In this document: positions 34,578-44,336 of the stretch, one piece after another | Layout of the letters: every line of letters starts with the position of its first letter | How positions within the stretch are numbered: the first letter of the stretch is position 1 | Assembly: GCA_016865505.2 (NCBI GenBank) | Contig: AP025252.1 | Location: 496,001 to 560,000, forward strand | DNA from: Bryobacterales bacterium F-183 | GTDB lineage: Bacteria; Acidobacteriota; Terriglobia; Bryobacterales; Bryobacteraceae | Direction of reading: 5' to 3' | Length of the DNA: 64,000 nucleotides | The notes under the pieces: model-generated | What the model was told of the DNA's origin: nothing | Databases searched by the model: none | Seen by the model: the letters and a program-made list of their open reading frames with translations, nothing else | Translations under genes and position numbers: made by a program

Positions 34578-36181
34578 ACTTTGCGGCCGCCGAGCAGAAC
34601 GAGGTCCGGTTCGATGGTGCGGATGTCTTCTGGTGCGGCTTTTAGAGGATCCTTCGACAACACCGCGATGTCGGCGAGCATGCCGGGCTCGAGGGTACCT
34701 TTTATCTTCTCTTCGCGAGTGAAGTACGCGCCGTTGCGCGTGTAGCATTCAAGCGCCTGGCGGATGCTGACTGCTTCTTCCGGCCCATGTACCGCGCCGC
34801 TGGAACCTTTGCGCGTTACCGCAGCGTACAGGCCAATCACAGGACTGATGGGCAGGATGTCCGCCGAGAAGGCGGTGAAGATGCCGGCGTCCAGCAGGGA
34901 CTTGGCGGGTACGGCACGGGCGGTACGCTGCTTGCCGATGTATTCGAGGTACAGAGGCTCGAGCGTATAGGTGAAGTTGGGCTGCTGCGTGACCCAGATG
35001 TTGTTGGCCTTCATCTTGGCGTACGTATGGTCTGGCGGACGCATGCTCATGTGGTTGAGGTAATGGCGGTGGTCCTGGCGCGGGGACTCTTTGAGGACCT
35101 GCTCGAACAGGTCGACGGCGATTTCGGCTGCGCGGTCGCCGATGGTGTGTACACCGAGTTGCCAGCCCAAAGCATGAGCTTCGCGGAAGGCTTCGAGTAA
35201 GGCACTGCGAGGTACGGTGAGGCGGCCTCGGAAGTCCTTTTCGCCCTGGTAGGGTTCGACGGTGTAGCCGGAGCGGCCGGTGAAGCCTCCGTCGATGAAG
35301 ATCTTGATGGCGCCGAGGCGGAGGCGATCGTCACCATCGCCGGTCTTGCGGCCGAGGGCCTGGATCTTGTCTTTGCCGGACCAGAGGATTTGTACGGCAG
35401 CGCGGGGAAGGTCCTCTTGCGTGGCGTACGCGGCTTGCCAGTTGGGCCAGTCAGCGGCGTTGGTACGGGCGTTGATGAGGCTGGTGATGCCGTGGCGGAA
35501 CTGGTCCCGAAGAGCGGTACGCAGGGCAACGACTTGTTCTGCGGGCGTATCGGGCGGGATGAACTTGGTGACCAGGTCGTTGCGTTCGCGAATGATACCG
35601 GTGGGTTCACCTTTGGCGTCGTGCACGATCTCGCCGGCATCGGGCTGCGGGGTGTCGCGCGTGATGCCGGCGATGGCGAGGGCCTTGCTGTTCGAGACGC
35701 TGGAATGTCCACCGGCGCGACGCAAGGCTACGGGGTTGTTGGGAGCGGCTTCATCGAGGTCCTGACGGTTGAGGATACGGCCTTCTTTGAACTTGTCTTC
35801 CGCCCAATCGCCGCCGCTGACCCATTCGCCGGGGCCAAGTTCTGCGGCCTTCTTGGCGACTTCCGCTTTCACTTCCGCGATGGACGTCGCGTTGGTGAGT
35901 ACCACGGCGCGGCGGCTACGGGGTGTGATGTGGGTATGCGCGTCGTTGAAGCCGGGGATGGCGGTGCGGCCCTTGAGGTCGATGCGCTGGGTCGCTTTGT
36001 ACTTGCGATTGATGGTGGCGGTGTCGCCTGTCGCGACGACCTTGCCTTGGTGGATCGCGATGGCGGCGGCCTTGGAGAAGGCACGGTCCATGATGAGGAT
36101 GTTGCCGTTGTCGAGGATGAGGTCGACCTGTTGCTGTTGTGCGAGTAAGCAGGTTGCGAGGATCGGGGCGAGCAGCAACAT
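34562..36181 (-). CDS. Exported YtcJ-type amidohydrolase
   Basis: 539 residues with signal peptide MLLLAPILATCLLAQ. Amidohydrolase family 3 layout: beta-sandwich start (VDLILDNGNILIMDRAFSKA), first metal motif DAHTH in PGFNDAHTH, GDWAEDKF, HTIGDRA, and the closing LEPGMLADIAVLSKDP. Hydrolyses amide or ester-type bonds of unknown substrate, probably in the periplasm. TACAAT 9 bases before the ATG without Shine-Dalgarno suggests a leaderless mRNA. Confidence 0.9.
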   Translation of the reverse strand: MLLLAPILATCLLAQQQQVDLILDNGNILIMDRAFSKAAAIAIHQGKVVATGDTATINRKYKATQRIDLKGRTAIPGFNDAHTHITPRSRRAVVLTNATSIAEVKAEVAKKAAELGPGEWVSGGDWAEDKFKEGRILNRQDLDEAAPNNPVALRRAGGHSSVSNSKALAIAGITRDTPQPDAGEIVHDAKGEPTGIIRERNDLVTKFIPPDTPAEQVVALRTALRDQFRHGITSLINARTNAADWPNWQAAYATQEDLPRAAVQILWSGKDKIQALGRKTGDGDDRLRLGAIKIFIDGGFTGRSGYTVEPYQGEKDFRGRLTVPRSALLEAFREAHALGWQLGVHTIGDRAAEIAVDLFEQVLKESPRQDHRHYLNHMSMRPPDHTYAKMKANNIWVTQQPNFTYTLEPLYLEYIGKQRTARAVPAKSLLDAGIFTAFSADILPISPVIGLYAAVTRKGSSGAVHGPEEAVSIRQALECYTRNGAYFTREEKIKGTLEPGMLADIAVLSKDPLKAAPEDIRTIEPDLVLLGGRKVYEKK

Positions 36182-36202
36182 GATCGAGCGATTGTAGCCT
36201 AG

Positions 36203-37461
36203 CTATTCAAATAGCGCCATCAGTGCGTCGGCGAAGAGTTGCATACCTCGCGCATCGGGATGGTTGATGGCGTTGAGCATGAGCGTGTTGTACGGGATGC
36301 CTTGGCGCCACAGGCGGCCGTAACGCAGCGAGGCGTCGGCCAAGGCTACCTCGTCCTTGTGCTTGCGGGCGAAGTCGCGCAGGCCGTGGACGTAGGGGCG
36401 GGGGTCGTCGTCGATGTCGCGTTCACGGTCGAGGGTCATCCAGTCCGGGCGGACGTAGTGCGGGGTGAGGATGATCCATTCGGCGCCGATGGTTTGAAAG
36501 TCCTTGAGGAGCTTCTGTAGCGTTCGTCGACTTGCGGCGGCTTCAAACCTGCGTCGTTGACGAACTCCGAGATGATGAGGTCCGGCTTGGCGGCGAGGAC
36601 CTTTTCCTGGTAGTTGTGGACGCTGCCGGGAGGCTCGTTGAGGTAGCTGCTGGTGTTGCGACCGCCCCAGGCTTCGGTGGTGAGTTCGACGGTCGCGTCG
36701 GGGAAGAGGGTACGGAAGCGGGCGGCGAACTGTTCCTGCCAGCGCTGGCCGGGATTGGGAAGGTAGCTGCCGTCGGTGACGCTGTCGCCCCAGGCGAGGA
36801 TGCGGAGCTTGCCGGTGTCCTTCAGCTTCTTCGCGATGCGGGCGATGGTCGGGTAGCGTTCGACGGGGAGTTCGGGGTACTCGTCTTCGAGGACGGGAAA
36901 GAGATGGTCCTGGGTGAGCTTGGGGATGTAGCCGGGCAGGTAGACGTTACCGAGGAGTCGTTCCCCCTTGCTGAGTTTGGGAGCCTGCGGAGCGGCGGCG
37001 CGAGGTTCGCCCTGGCGGAGGACGATGCGTCCATCGGCGGTGAGGACCACGGAATCCAGCCGCATCTGCGCGTGCTGGTAGCTGACGACCATGGTCTTGG
37101 GGTTGTCGTCGGTGAGGCGTCCAAAGGTGCCCCATTCGAGGTCAGCTTCGTAGTCCTTGCCGCGGGTGAGGTCTTTTATCACGAGGGATTCGGGGACCAG
37201 AAGCTTGGGGCTTGTCGTTTCCTGCGCGCGTACGCCTTTGAGTTGTGCGCCTTTGACCCAGCCTCCAGCTTTGGGGTTGAAGAGGGGGACGTTGTCGTAT
37301 TGTTCGTTGGTAACGGTGATGAGTACGGGAGGGGCGACGCGGAGGGTCTGGCCGCTGGGGGTGCCGGGGAGGGAGACGCGGAGGGTCCAGTCGCCGGAGA
37401 GGGCGAAGGAGGCGGGTTCCTGGGAGAGGAGGAGGCAAGCGGCCGCGGTCAGGGCGAGCAT
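36203..37461 (-). pseudogene. SGNH/GDSL hydrolase gene with a single-base frameshift
   Basis: The reading from 37461 gives a signal peptide (MLALTAAACLLLSQ), a beta-rich N-terminal domain, and the SGNH core with nucleophile Ser in LAWGDSVTDGS. After QVDERY the frame runs into unrelated residues and stops at 36436. Read in the next frame from about 36518 it continues KLLKDFQTIGAEWIILTPHY, then DWMTLDRERDIDDD and the catalytic-His block NAINHPDARGMQLFADAL to 36203. One missing base at 36515-36520 explains it. This is either a real pseudogene or a sequencing error. Intact, it would be a secreted esterase or deacetylase of about 415 residues. Confidence 0.8.
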
Positions 37462-37480
37462 GACTTAAAGTTTGTCATGA

Positions 37481-38346
37481 CTAGCGGGGGAGGAGAGTCC
37501 GGTCGAGCCAGCCGATGGCACCGTCCCAAATGCGGCATTGCGATGAAGGGATGAAGGTTCGCTTGCCGGTTGCAATGTCGACGACTTCCAGCGAGCCCGG
37601 GGGATCCGTGTCGAGGTAGAATCCGCAACGCAGAAGATGCTCTCTGCGGATCAAGATCGACTTGCTGTCGGGCGACCAAGCCAGGCGGCTGGTTTCTGCA
37701 AGCTCGCTTCTTTTGGAAGTGTCATTGGCATCGATCAGGAAGAGACGGCGGCTCTGCCATTGGATGGCGGCGATCATTTGCCGTCTGGTGACCATTCAGG
37801 TCTAGAGAGGTCGCCGAGTGGCCTTGTGATGCCCGAGCGAAGATCGATCACGTCCAATCCATCACGAGAGGGCCACAAGACACGCGTGCCATCGGGCGAC
37901 ACTCTCACTTTATAGCTTGGCGAATACTGCTCGCACGGCTTTACCCAAACATGCCGGATTGCTCCGGTAGCCGGTATGTAGTCAAACAGGCCGCATCGCG
38001 AGCGATTCCCGGTGTTCTCACGCCCTTCAATGAAGATTCTGCTGCCATCCTTGGTTACGGAGAAGCTGAAGACAACGAAGCGTCCGGCCGCAAGGAGGGA
38101 TGTTGTGCGAACAGGCTGGAATTCTACGCGGACTAGGTCGCGAGTGCGCAGCTTTGCATACATTGAGCGGCCGTCGGCCGAGAACTGAGCGGAATCGATA
38201 TGCAGGCGAAGCTCAACTTCGGGGGTGTTTGGCGACAAAAAACCGCGGATCTGCATCTTGTCCCAACCCGCGAGATTCACCGGAACGAAGGTTTGCGCGT
38301 TGAGCGACGCGGCCAACGTAGCTATGAGTAGAGAACCGTTTCGCAT
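37481..38346 (-). pseudogene. TolB-like propeller protein gene with a single-base frameshift
   Basis: The 5' part (38346-37774) has signal peptide MRNGSLLIATLAASLNA and propeller blades with repeats such as FSADGRSMYAKL, VSPDGTRVLWPS and RPEWSPDGK, then stops. The same propeller continues in another frame from about 37777 (MIAAIQWQSRRLFLIDAND, LAWSPDSKSILIRRE) to 37481. The break is at an AAA run inside WSPDGK|MIAA; one more A would restore the frame. The break also creates an ATGA overlap, so two coupled half-proteins cannot be excluded. Intact size about 288 residues. Confidence 0.75.
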
Positions 38347-38353
38347 TTTGGGC

Positions 38354-38371
38354 GGGGACCTTGCGGTCCCC
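38354..38371. terminator. Hairpin GGGGACC-TTGC-GGTCCCC between two genes
   Basis: A perfect 7-bp GC-rich stem with a 4-base loop lies 15 bases beyond the stop of the TolB-amidohydrolase gene and 8 bases before the next start, both on the minus strand. No T-run follows on the minus strand; on the plus strand TTCTTGTTT follows. It could slow or end transcription. Confidence 0.5.
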
Positions 38372-38385
38372 TTCTTGTTTGTGCG

Positions 38386-41300
38386 TTAGCGGCCGCCTAC
38401 GGATGCGGTTCCCGTGGGTTGCGTGTGCCACCACCACATGTCCGGCAGCTTCTTCTGCTGGGGCCAGACTTGGTCCATGGATTCGCCGTCCCACATCTCG
38501 CCGTTCTTCATCACGTAACGGATCGTGTTTGTGTTGCGGATGTTTTCTAGCGGGTCCTTTTTCAACACCAACAGATCCGCGAGTTTTCCGACTTCGATGG
38601 AGCCGAGGTCCTGGGCGTAACCGAGCGCTTCTGCGCCGTGGATGGTGGCGGCGCGGAGGGTTTCCCAATTGGTTAAACCTCCGCTTTGCAGGGCCCACAT
38701 TTCCCAGTGACATTGGATGCCCTGCAATTGGCCGTGACCTCCGATGCAGACTTTGCCTCCGGCTCGGACGACCTTTGCGGCGGATTCGGCGAGGCGCTTG
38801 AAGACGTGCTCCTGTTCGCTGAACCAGCCGGGACGGCGGGCCGCCTTGAGGTACAGCACGCTTTGCGGGATGAACCGCTTCAGCTTGGTGTCACCGTAGA
38901 CGTCCGTCGTTTCAAAGAAGAAGTTCTCGGCCCAGGGTCCGCCGTAGGCCACCAGCAACGTTGGCGTGTACACGGTGCCGGACTTGGCGAAGAGTTCCAC
39001 CACATCCTTGTACAGCGGCAGGATGGGCAGCGAATGTTCATTGCCGGAAAAGCCGTCGACGGCGTGCGTGGTGTTGAGCTTGAGGTCGAGCCCGCCTTCG
39101 GTGGTGGGCATGATGCCGAGCTCTTTGCAGGCTTGGATTACCCACTGGCGCTGCTGGCGGTTGCCCACCATGTACGACTTGAGCATGTGGGTCCGGTAGT
39201 ACTTGGAGTAACGCGACAGAGCATCGCGCACCTCTTCGTACGATGCAAAGTTGTTGTTGCTGAAGACGCCGGGTCCGGTGGAGAAGGCGCGAGGGCCGAT
39301 CATTTGTCCCTGGTCGACGGCGTCCTGGTAGGCGAACATGTCGTAGGTGAAGGTCTGAGGGTCGCGGCCTGCGGTGACGCCGTACGCGAGGTTCGCGAGG
39401 AAGCTCCAGCTTTGCTCTTCGATAACATCGCGCTGGACGCGCCAGTGGGCGTGAACATCGATGATGCCGGGCATGATGGTGTTGCCCTTGACGTCGATGA
39501 TTTTGGCTCCGGGGGGGATGGCGACGGTACCCGTCTTGCCGATGGCCGCGATCTTGTTGTCCGTGATGACGAGGTCGGCGTTTTCGATGTTGTCCTTTTC
39601 GGACTTCATCGTGATGACCTTGGCGCCGCGCAAAACAACAGTGCCCTTCGGTGTCGAACGCGGTTGCTCGATGGTGACCGCGATCTCTTTGGGCGTCAGC
39701 TTGTCTTTCGATTCGTAGTTGAGCGTGTCGATGTTGAGGCTGAAGAGGCTGGAGCCGGCGGACCAGTTGACGGTCTTGCTGTCGGGGCTCCAGGTGAAGG
39801 AGTCCGCGCCGATGCTGGTGATCTTCTTGACGGGTAGAGAGGGCTTGGAGAGATCGATGGTCGTGTTTTCGCCGCCGGCTTGGGGGACGGGCATCACGTG
39901 TAGCTGGTAGCTGGATAGCGCGATGAGGCGAGTGCCATCGGGGCTGATCTGGATGTCGGTGACGGGGGCGGGTTCGTCGCCGCGGGGGTTGCCGGTCACT
40001 TTGATCAACGTACGGCGGTCACTGCCGTCAAAGCGCATCGACGCGAGGCCGCGGGTGGAGTAGAGATACACGCGGTCCGGCTGCGAGGTGACGAAGTGCG
40101 GACGTCCTGCACCACGAGCGGGCGTGATGAGAGTGGGTGTTGCATTGCCGGTGCTGGGGAGCCAGATGACCTCGTTCATGGCGGCGGCGCGTTCGGCTTC
40201 GAGTTGGGACTGGATCGACGAGCGGATGGCTACGATGCGGGTGCCATCGGGCGTCCACACGGGCTGCGTGTAGTAGCCGGAAACCGCGGTGAGCTTGACG
40301 GGCGTGCCGGTGCCGTCGAGGCGGGTCTTGTAGATGTCGCCGCCTTTGTTGGTCCAGGTGGTGTAGGCCACCCATTGGCCGTCCGGCGAGATGGCGGGGG
40401 CGAACTCACGGGAGTTGTCGTCCTTGGTGAGACGTTCGCTCTTGCCGGTTTCGGGATTGAAGCGGTAGAGGTGGCGGAGGGACGAGAATACAACAGACTT
40501 GCCGTCCGTCGAAGGAACGGGGTTCTGCACGAGGCGGGCCTTGATGGGACCTTGTTCGACGCGCTGCGGGAAGTCGAGCTTGGGTCCCGCGTCGAGCGAG
40601 ACGTCGGCGGTGAACGGGATGGTTTGATGTTCGCCGGTGAAGACGCTTACCTTCTGGATCTTGCCGTTGAAGGTAAGGTAGATGTCCTTGCCATCGGGGC
40701 TGAACTGGTAGTTGGGGAAGAGGTCGCGAGTGGCCATGGACTCCTGGTCATCGCGTTGGATGGGGTACTTCAGCCACTTCTCTTCGCCGGTGTTGAGGTC
40801 GCGGATGCGGAGGCCGGAGTTCTGTTCGTAGCGGGTGACGAAGACCATTTTCTTACCGTCGGGCGAGACGATGGGGCGCATGGCGGAGGTCGGCGATTCG
40901 GTGATGACGTCTTCTTCGCCGGTGACGCGGTCGCGCCGGACCACCTGCCAGAGCGGGAACTGGATGTTGTAGCTGAACAGGCCCTTGCGGCGGGAGTAGT
41001 AAATGAACTTGCCGTCGGGCGAGAAGTGCGCGCCGAGTGCACTGAAGCGTTCATTGCGCGGGGTATCCGGCTTTTCGTTGGCCTTGGTGACCTGCACGCC
41101 GGTGCCGCCCGCGCTGCCGTCGCGATGGTACATGTAGATCTCCGCGGTGACGCTTTGCGGCGAGATGCGGGATACGGCGACGAATTGGCTGTCGGGGGTC
41201 CAGGCGGGGGAGATGAAGGTGGATTGCTTGTCCTTGGACAACTGGCGCGGGGAGGAGCCGTCGGCTTTGACGATCCAGAGATTTTCGCCGCCGTCGCGAT

Positions 41301-41613
41301 CGCTTAAGAAAGCGATGTACTTGCCGTCGGGCGAGTAGACGGGCTGGGTGTCGTTGGACATGCCGCCGATGAGGACGGTGGCTTTGCCGCCGGAGACGGG
41401 CATCGAGTAGATGTCGCCGAGGAGTTCAAAGAGGACGGTTTTGGCGTCGGGGGAGACGGTGAGGGACAGCCAGGTTCCTTCGTCGGTGGTGAACTGGATT
41501 TTGCGTTCAGGTTTGAGGGGGAGAGTTGTGGGTGAGGAGCTCTTGCCAGCATCGACTTGGGCGGACAGTGAGATCGCAAATACGGCAGCGGCCGTAGCGG
41601 TGAGACAGAGCAT
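38386..41613 (-). CDS. Exported TolB-propeller/amidohydrolase fusion protein
   Basis: 1075 residues with signal peptide MLCLTATAAAVFAISLSAQ. Residues ~40-620 are a WD40-like/TolB propeller with many SPDGK blades (YSPDGKYIAFLSDRDGGENL, FSPDGKFIYYSRRKG). Residues ~655-1060 are an amidohydrolase with metal motif DVHAHW in PGIIDVHAHW, HGAEALGYAQDLGSIEVGKL and ADLLVLKKDP. The fusion is common in Acidobacteria; likely a periplasmic hydrolase of peptides or related amides. TACAAT 7 bases before the ATG and no Shine-Dalgarno suggest leaderless translation. First of a run of secreted hydrolase genes on this strand. Confidence 0.92.
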   Translation of the reverse strand: MLCLTATAAAVFAISLSAQVDAGKSSSPTTLPLKPERKIQFTTDEGTWLSLTVSPDAKTVLFELLGDIYSMPVSGGKATVLIGGMSNDTQPVYSPDGKYIAFLSDRDGGENLWIVKADGSSPRQLSKDKQSTFISPAWTPDSQFVAVSRISPQSVTAEIYMYHRDGSAGGTGVQVTKANEKPDTPRNERFSALGAHFSPDGKFIYYSRRKGLFSYNIQFPLWQVVRRDRVTGEEDVITESPTSAMRPIVSPDGKKMVFVTRYEQNSGLRIRDLNTGEEKWLKYPIQRDDQESMATRDLFPNYQFSPDGKDIYLTFNGKIQKVSVFTGEHQTIPFTADVSLDAGPKLDFPQRVEQGPIKARLVQNPVPSTDGKSVVFSSLRHLYRFNPETGKSERLTKDDNSREFAPAISPDGQWVAYTTWTNKGGDIYKTRLDGTGTPVKLTAVSGYYTQPVWTPDGTRIVAIRSSIQSQLEAERAAAMNEVIWLPSTGNATPTLITPARGAGRPHFVTSQPDRVYLYSTRGLASMRFDGSDRRTLIKVTGNPRGDEPAPVTDIQISPDGTRLIALSSYQLHVMPVPQAGGENTTIDLSKPSLPVKKITSIGADSFTWSPDSKTVNWSAGSSLFSLNIDTLNYESKDKLTPKEIAVTIEQPRSTPKGTVVLRGAKVITMKSEKDNIENADLVITDNKIAAIGKTGTVAIPPGAKIIDVKGNTIMPGIIDVHAHWRVQRDVIEEQSWSFLANLAYGVTAGRDPQTFTYDMFAYQDAVDQGQMIGPRAFSTGPGVFSNNNFASYEEVRDALSRYSKYYRTHMLKSYMVGNRQQRQWVIQACKELGIMPTTEGGLDLKLNTTHAVDGFSGNEHSLPILPLYKDVVELFAKSGTVYTPTLLVAYGGPWAENFFFETTDVYGDTKLKRFIPQSVLYLKAARRPGWFSEQEHVFKRLAESAAKVVRAGGKVCIGGHGQLQGIQCHWEMWALQSGGLTNWETLRAATIHGAEALGYAQDLGSIEVGKLADLLVLKKDPLENIRNTNTIRYVMKNGEMWDGESMDQVWPQQKKLPDMWWWHTQPTGTASVGGR

Positions 41614-41644
41614 GCCGTTTATTGTAATCGGCAGCGGCGTGTGG

Positions 41645-42103
41645 CTATTCGATTTCGGGGTTTAGGACGGGGAGGCCTTCAAGAGTCGCCAGATCCTGAA
41701 GAATGCGATCCGAAACGACGAAGAGGTCCATCTCACCACGGTCACGAAGGTCCATCGCTACCGCTAATTGCAATGCATCCAAGGTTCGCATGCGCCGCGT
41801 AAGCCCGTGCCTTAGGACTAGAGTGTTTGCGATTGCGAAGTGTGCACGGGTCACAGCAACGTTGTGCAGTAGCCCGTTTGCGAGGTCAAGGCCGAAGCGG
41901 CGGTTGGCATCCAAGGCACCGCTGGCATCTGACTCGCCAGTTCGAACCTTCATTGCCAGGGCGGATCGCGTTTCAAGAATGCCAAGGTCTGAGACCAGAA
42001 ACCGCCCGGAAGGTGTGGCAAACAGATCCACGAGCCGCGACGATCCCGTCTCCAGTTGGTAGCGCTTCGCTAGTCCGCTGGTGTCAAAGAAGAAGTATGG
42101 CAA
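41645..42103 (-). CDS. PIN-domain toxin (VapC-like RNase)
   Basis: 152 residues. The PIN fold's acidic residues are present: FFDTSGLAKRY (Asp7), ILETRSAL (Glu44), TLDALQLA (Asp109) and VVSDRIL (Asp132). VapC-type toxins cut tRNA or rRNA with Mg2+. It overlaps the upstream DUF104 antitoxin gene by 34 bases, so the two are translated from one mRNA. Looks intact. Confidence 0.9.
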   Translation of the reverse strand: MPYFFFDTSGLAKRYQLETGSSRLVDLFATPSGRFLVSDLGILETRSALAMKVRTGESDASGALDANRRFGLDLANGLLHNVAVTRAHFAIANTLVLRHGLTRRMRTLDALQLAVAMDLRDRGEMDLFVVSDRILQDLATLEGLPVLNPEIE

Positions 42104-42363
42104 CAGCGCTCTTCCCGTTCATCGATGATGGTCTTGGATAGCGAACTCATTTTGGCCGTTATCGCGTGAACCTCTTCCAGAGAAGGCGCAGCCTCTGCGC
42201 TTTCTAACTCGCGACGAATCGCCGCGAGTACAGGATTGTCGTCGGTGGGCGGCCACGTGCGGCCAAGTTCCACACGTATGCGTTCACCTTCCTGCAGATT
42301 GAGCTGCTCGAGGGGACGGAGCATGCCGTTTTCGTAAATCATTTCGACGTTGCGCGTGGCCAT
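42070..42363 (-). CDS. DUF104/AF2212-like antitoxin
   Basis: 97 residues. VEMIYENGMLRPLEQLNLQEGERIRVEL is the DUF104 signature (the first 20 of these residues are diagnostic); a C-terminal helical tail would wrap the toxin. It lies upstream of and overlaps the PIN toxin, the standard order of such pairs. TAAAAT (plus-strand 42373-42378) stands 9 bases before the ATG with no Shine-Dalgarno, suggesting a leaderless mRNA. Confidence 0.88.
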   Translation of the reverse strand: MATRNVEMIYENGMLRPLEQLNLQEGERIRVELGRTWPPTDDNPVLAAIRRELESAEAAPSLEEVHAITAKMSSLSKTIIDEREERCCHTSSLTPAD

Positions 42364-42370
42364 GACAACC

Positions 42371-43393
42371 CTATTTTAGCTGTTCTAGGCTTTCCCAAAT
42401 GCTTTTGGCGATGGGGATGCCGTTTTCGCGACGCTCGGCTTCCGTGCGCCATTCCGGTTCGCCGGCCACCAGCACTTCTTCGTAGCCTACGGCCGGGGCG
42501 GAGCTTTTTACCATGCTCACCAACATGTCCATTCGCGCGGTGAACTCGGGGATCGGCATGAAGCGCGCGACATCCATGGCCAGAAAGAAATGGCTGGTGC
42601 GAATGGGGCGTTCGGTGACCCTGAGTCCGCCCACTTGCGTGCTGATCGCACCGCCGGACAGAACGGCGCAGAGGATCTCGATCAGAAATGCCAGGCCGCT
42701 GCCTTTGTAGCCGCCAAGCGGCATCGGCGAGCCTTTTACGGCTTCCGCTGTGACGGTTGTCGGTTGACCTTGTGCGTCGAGCGCCCACCCTTCCGGGATC
42801 GTCGGTTCGCCGCTGGCTTCGGCTTTGTAGATGCGATTCATCGCCACCGTGGTGGTGGCCATGTCGAGCAGCCATTGGTTGGGTCCGGGGAGCGAGACGC
42901 AGATCGGGTTGGTGCCGAATCTTGCCTCGCGGCCCTGCCACGGTGCTACGAGGGCGGTGGCGTTGCAGAAGACCATGCCCATCATGCCTTCTTTGGACAT
43001 CATCTGCGCCCAGTAGGCCGCGGCTCCGAAGTGATTGGCCTCGCGCGCGGCGACCGATGCCATGCCGTGATGCTTGGCTGTCCGGATCGCATGCTCGCAA
43101 CATTCGCGAGCCGTGACCTGACCGACGCCGAACTCGCCGTCGTACACGATGCAGGAGCCGTCGATGCTGACCACCTTGCCGCGTACGCCGGGGCGGATGT
43201 TGCCGGCGCGGATCTGATGCACGTACGGCGGGATGAGCTGTACGCCGTGCGAATCGACGCCTCGCAAATTGGCGGCGACCAGCGAGTCCGCGGTGAGCAT
43301 CGCGTCGGGTGCCGGAAGGTCGGCGCGGCGGAGCAGGTCCGCCGCGAACTCTCGCAGCTCATCGGCTGCGATGAGCACTATTTCGCCCGGCAC
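42371..43393 (-). CDS. Ldh family (malate/L-lactate/ureidoglycolate-type) dehydrogenase
   Basis: 340 residues. The Ldh2 family (not Rossmann-type lactate dehydrogenase) is recognised by DSHGVQLIPPYVHQIRAGNI, the catalytic-His block REANHFGAAAYWA, GTNPICVSLPG, and PLGGYKGSGLAFLIEIL. It oxidises a 2-hydroxyacid with NAD(P). The start at 43393 overlaps pfkB by 16 bases; a GTG at 43378 (TAGTG overlap) is an alternative. Coupling to the kinase suggests one sugar- or sugar-acid-degrading pathway. Confidence 0.9.
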   Translation of the reverse strand: MPGEIVLIAADELREFAADLLRRADLPAPDAMLTADSLVAANLRGVDSHGVQLIPPYVHQIRAGNIRPGVRGKVVSIDGSCIVYDGEFGVGQVTARECCEHAIRTAKHHGMASVAAREANHFGAAAYWAQMMSKEGMMGMVFCNATALVAPWQGREARFGTNPICVSLPGPNQWLLDMATTTVAMNRIYKAEASGEPTIPEGWALDAQGQPTTVTAEAVKGSPMPLGGYKGSGLAFLIEILCAVLSGGAISTQVGGLRVTERPIRTSHFFLAMDVARFMPIPEFTARMDMLVSMVKSSAPAVGYEEVLVAGEPEWRTEAERRENGIPIAKSIWESLEQLK

Positions 43394-44334
43394 AGTGCCT
43401 CATAGTCTTTATTGGTGCGACGTTCCCCGCGGCGGATGAGTTCGCGCGCCTGATCTAGCGTACCGATGCCGCCTCGTGCGCCGATTTCCATGCAGTTCAG
43501 GGCGGCCATGGCATTCGACAGTTCCAGGGCTTCCTGGATGGGCATGTCCTTGAGGACGGTGTAGCAGAAGGCGCCGTGGAAGATGTCGCCCGCGCCGGTG
43601 GTGTCGACGCAGTTCACGACGAAGGCCGGCGAGTAATAGAAGCGGCCGTTCAGGCGGGCGAGTGAGCCGTGGGCGCCCAGGGTCATAGCCGCGACCGGCA
43701 TCTTGTACTCGTCCTGGATGCGCTGCAGCGCCTTGAAGGGGTCGCGCTCGTTGGTCCACTGGGACGGGAACTCACTGCTGGTGACCAGGTGCGTAACGTT
43801 AGGCAGCACCTTGTCAAAGCCGTGATAGATGGTGTCGACATCCACGGTGACTGGGATGCCGTTGGCCTTGGCGATCTCGGCCGCGCGCGCGACAGCGGGT
43901 GTGTCGTGCCCGTCGATGTGCAGAAGCTTTGCGCAGAGGATTTTTTCTGGCGTGATGGAGTCCGGGGAAAGCGCGAGCGCCTCCGGACGGCTCCACAACA
44001 CCGTACGTTCGCCGGTGGACTTGTCGATCAGGATGTACGCCGTCTGGTTCGGGGTGTCCTTGCGGATCTCGACGTCCGAGATGTCGACACCGGTGCCCTG
44101 CAGGCTCTCCATCTGGATGCGGCCGCGCTCATCGTCGCCGACGGTGCCGATGTACTTGGCGCGCAGCCCTAACGCCGCGCAGGTCACGATCGCGGAGGCC
44201 ACCTGACCGCCGGGGCTCAGCATCTCTCCGTCGAATGCCACCTTGCCTGCGTAGGCCGGGAAGTGAGACAGGAGGATCAGCGTATCCGTCGCGTTGAGCC
44301 CAACGCCGACGACATCGAATTGTTTTTCTACCAT
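43378..44334 (-). CDS. PfkB family carbohydrate kinase
   Basis: 318 residues. Ribokinase-fold features: GLNATDTLILLSHFP, SPGGQVASAIVTCAALGL (sugar-binding GG), and the C-terminal DTTGAGDIFHGAFCY with catalytic Asp. It phosphorylates a sugar or related compound with ATP. The order pfkB-Ldh with overlap implies a common catabolic role; substrate not predictable. Begins 2 bases after the esterase gene's end on the same strand. Confidence 0.92.
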   Translation of the reverse strand: MVEKQFDVVGVGLNATDTLILLSHFPAYAGKVAFDGEMLSPGGQVASAIVTCAALGLRAKYIGTVGDDERGRIQMESLQGTGVDISDVEIRKDTPNQTAYILIDKSTGERTVLWSRPEALALSPDSITPEKILCAKLLHIDGHDTPAVARAAEIAKANGIPVTVDVDTIYHGFDKVLPNVTHLVTSSEFPSQWTNERDPFKALQRIQDEYKMPVAAMTLGAHGSLARLNGRFYYSPAFVVNCVDTTGAGDIFHGAFCYTVLKDMPIQEALELSNAMAALNCMEIGARGGIGTLDQARELIRRGERRTNKDYEALCRAK

Positions 44335-44336
44335 TT

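Noticed and set aside
40096-41307. 403-codon plus-strand frame opposite the TolB-amidohydrolase gene
   Set aside because: Gly/Val/Glu-rich shadow without any motif.
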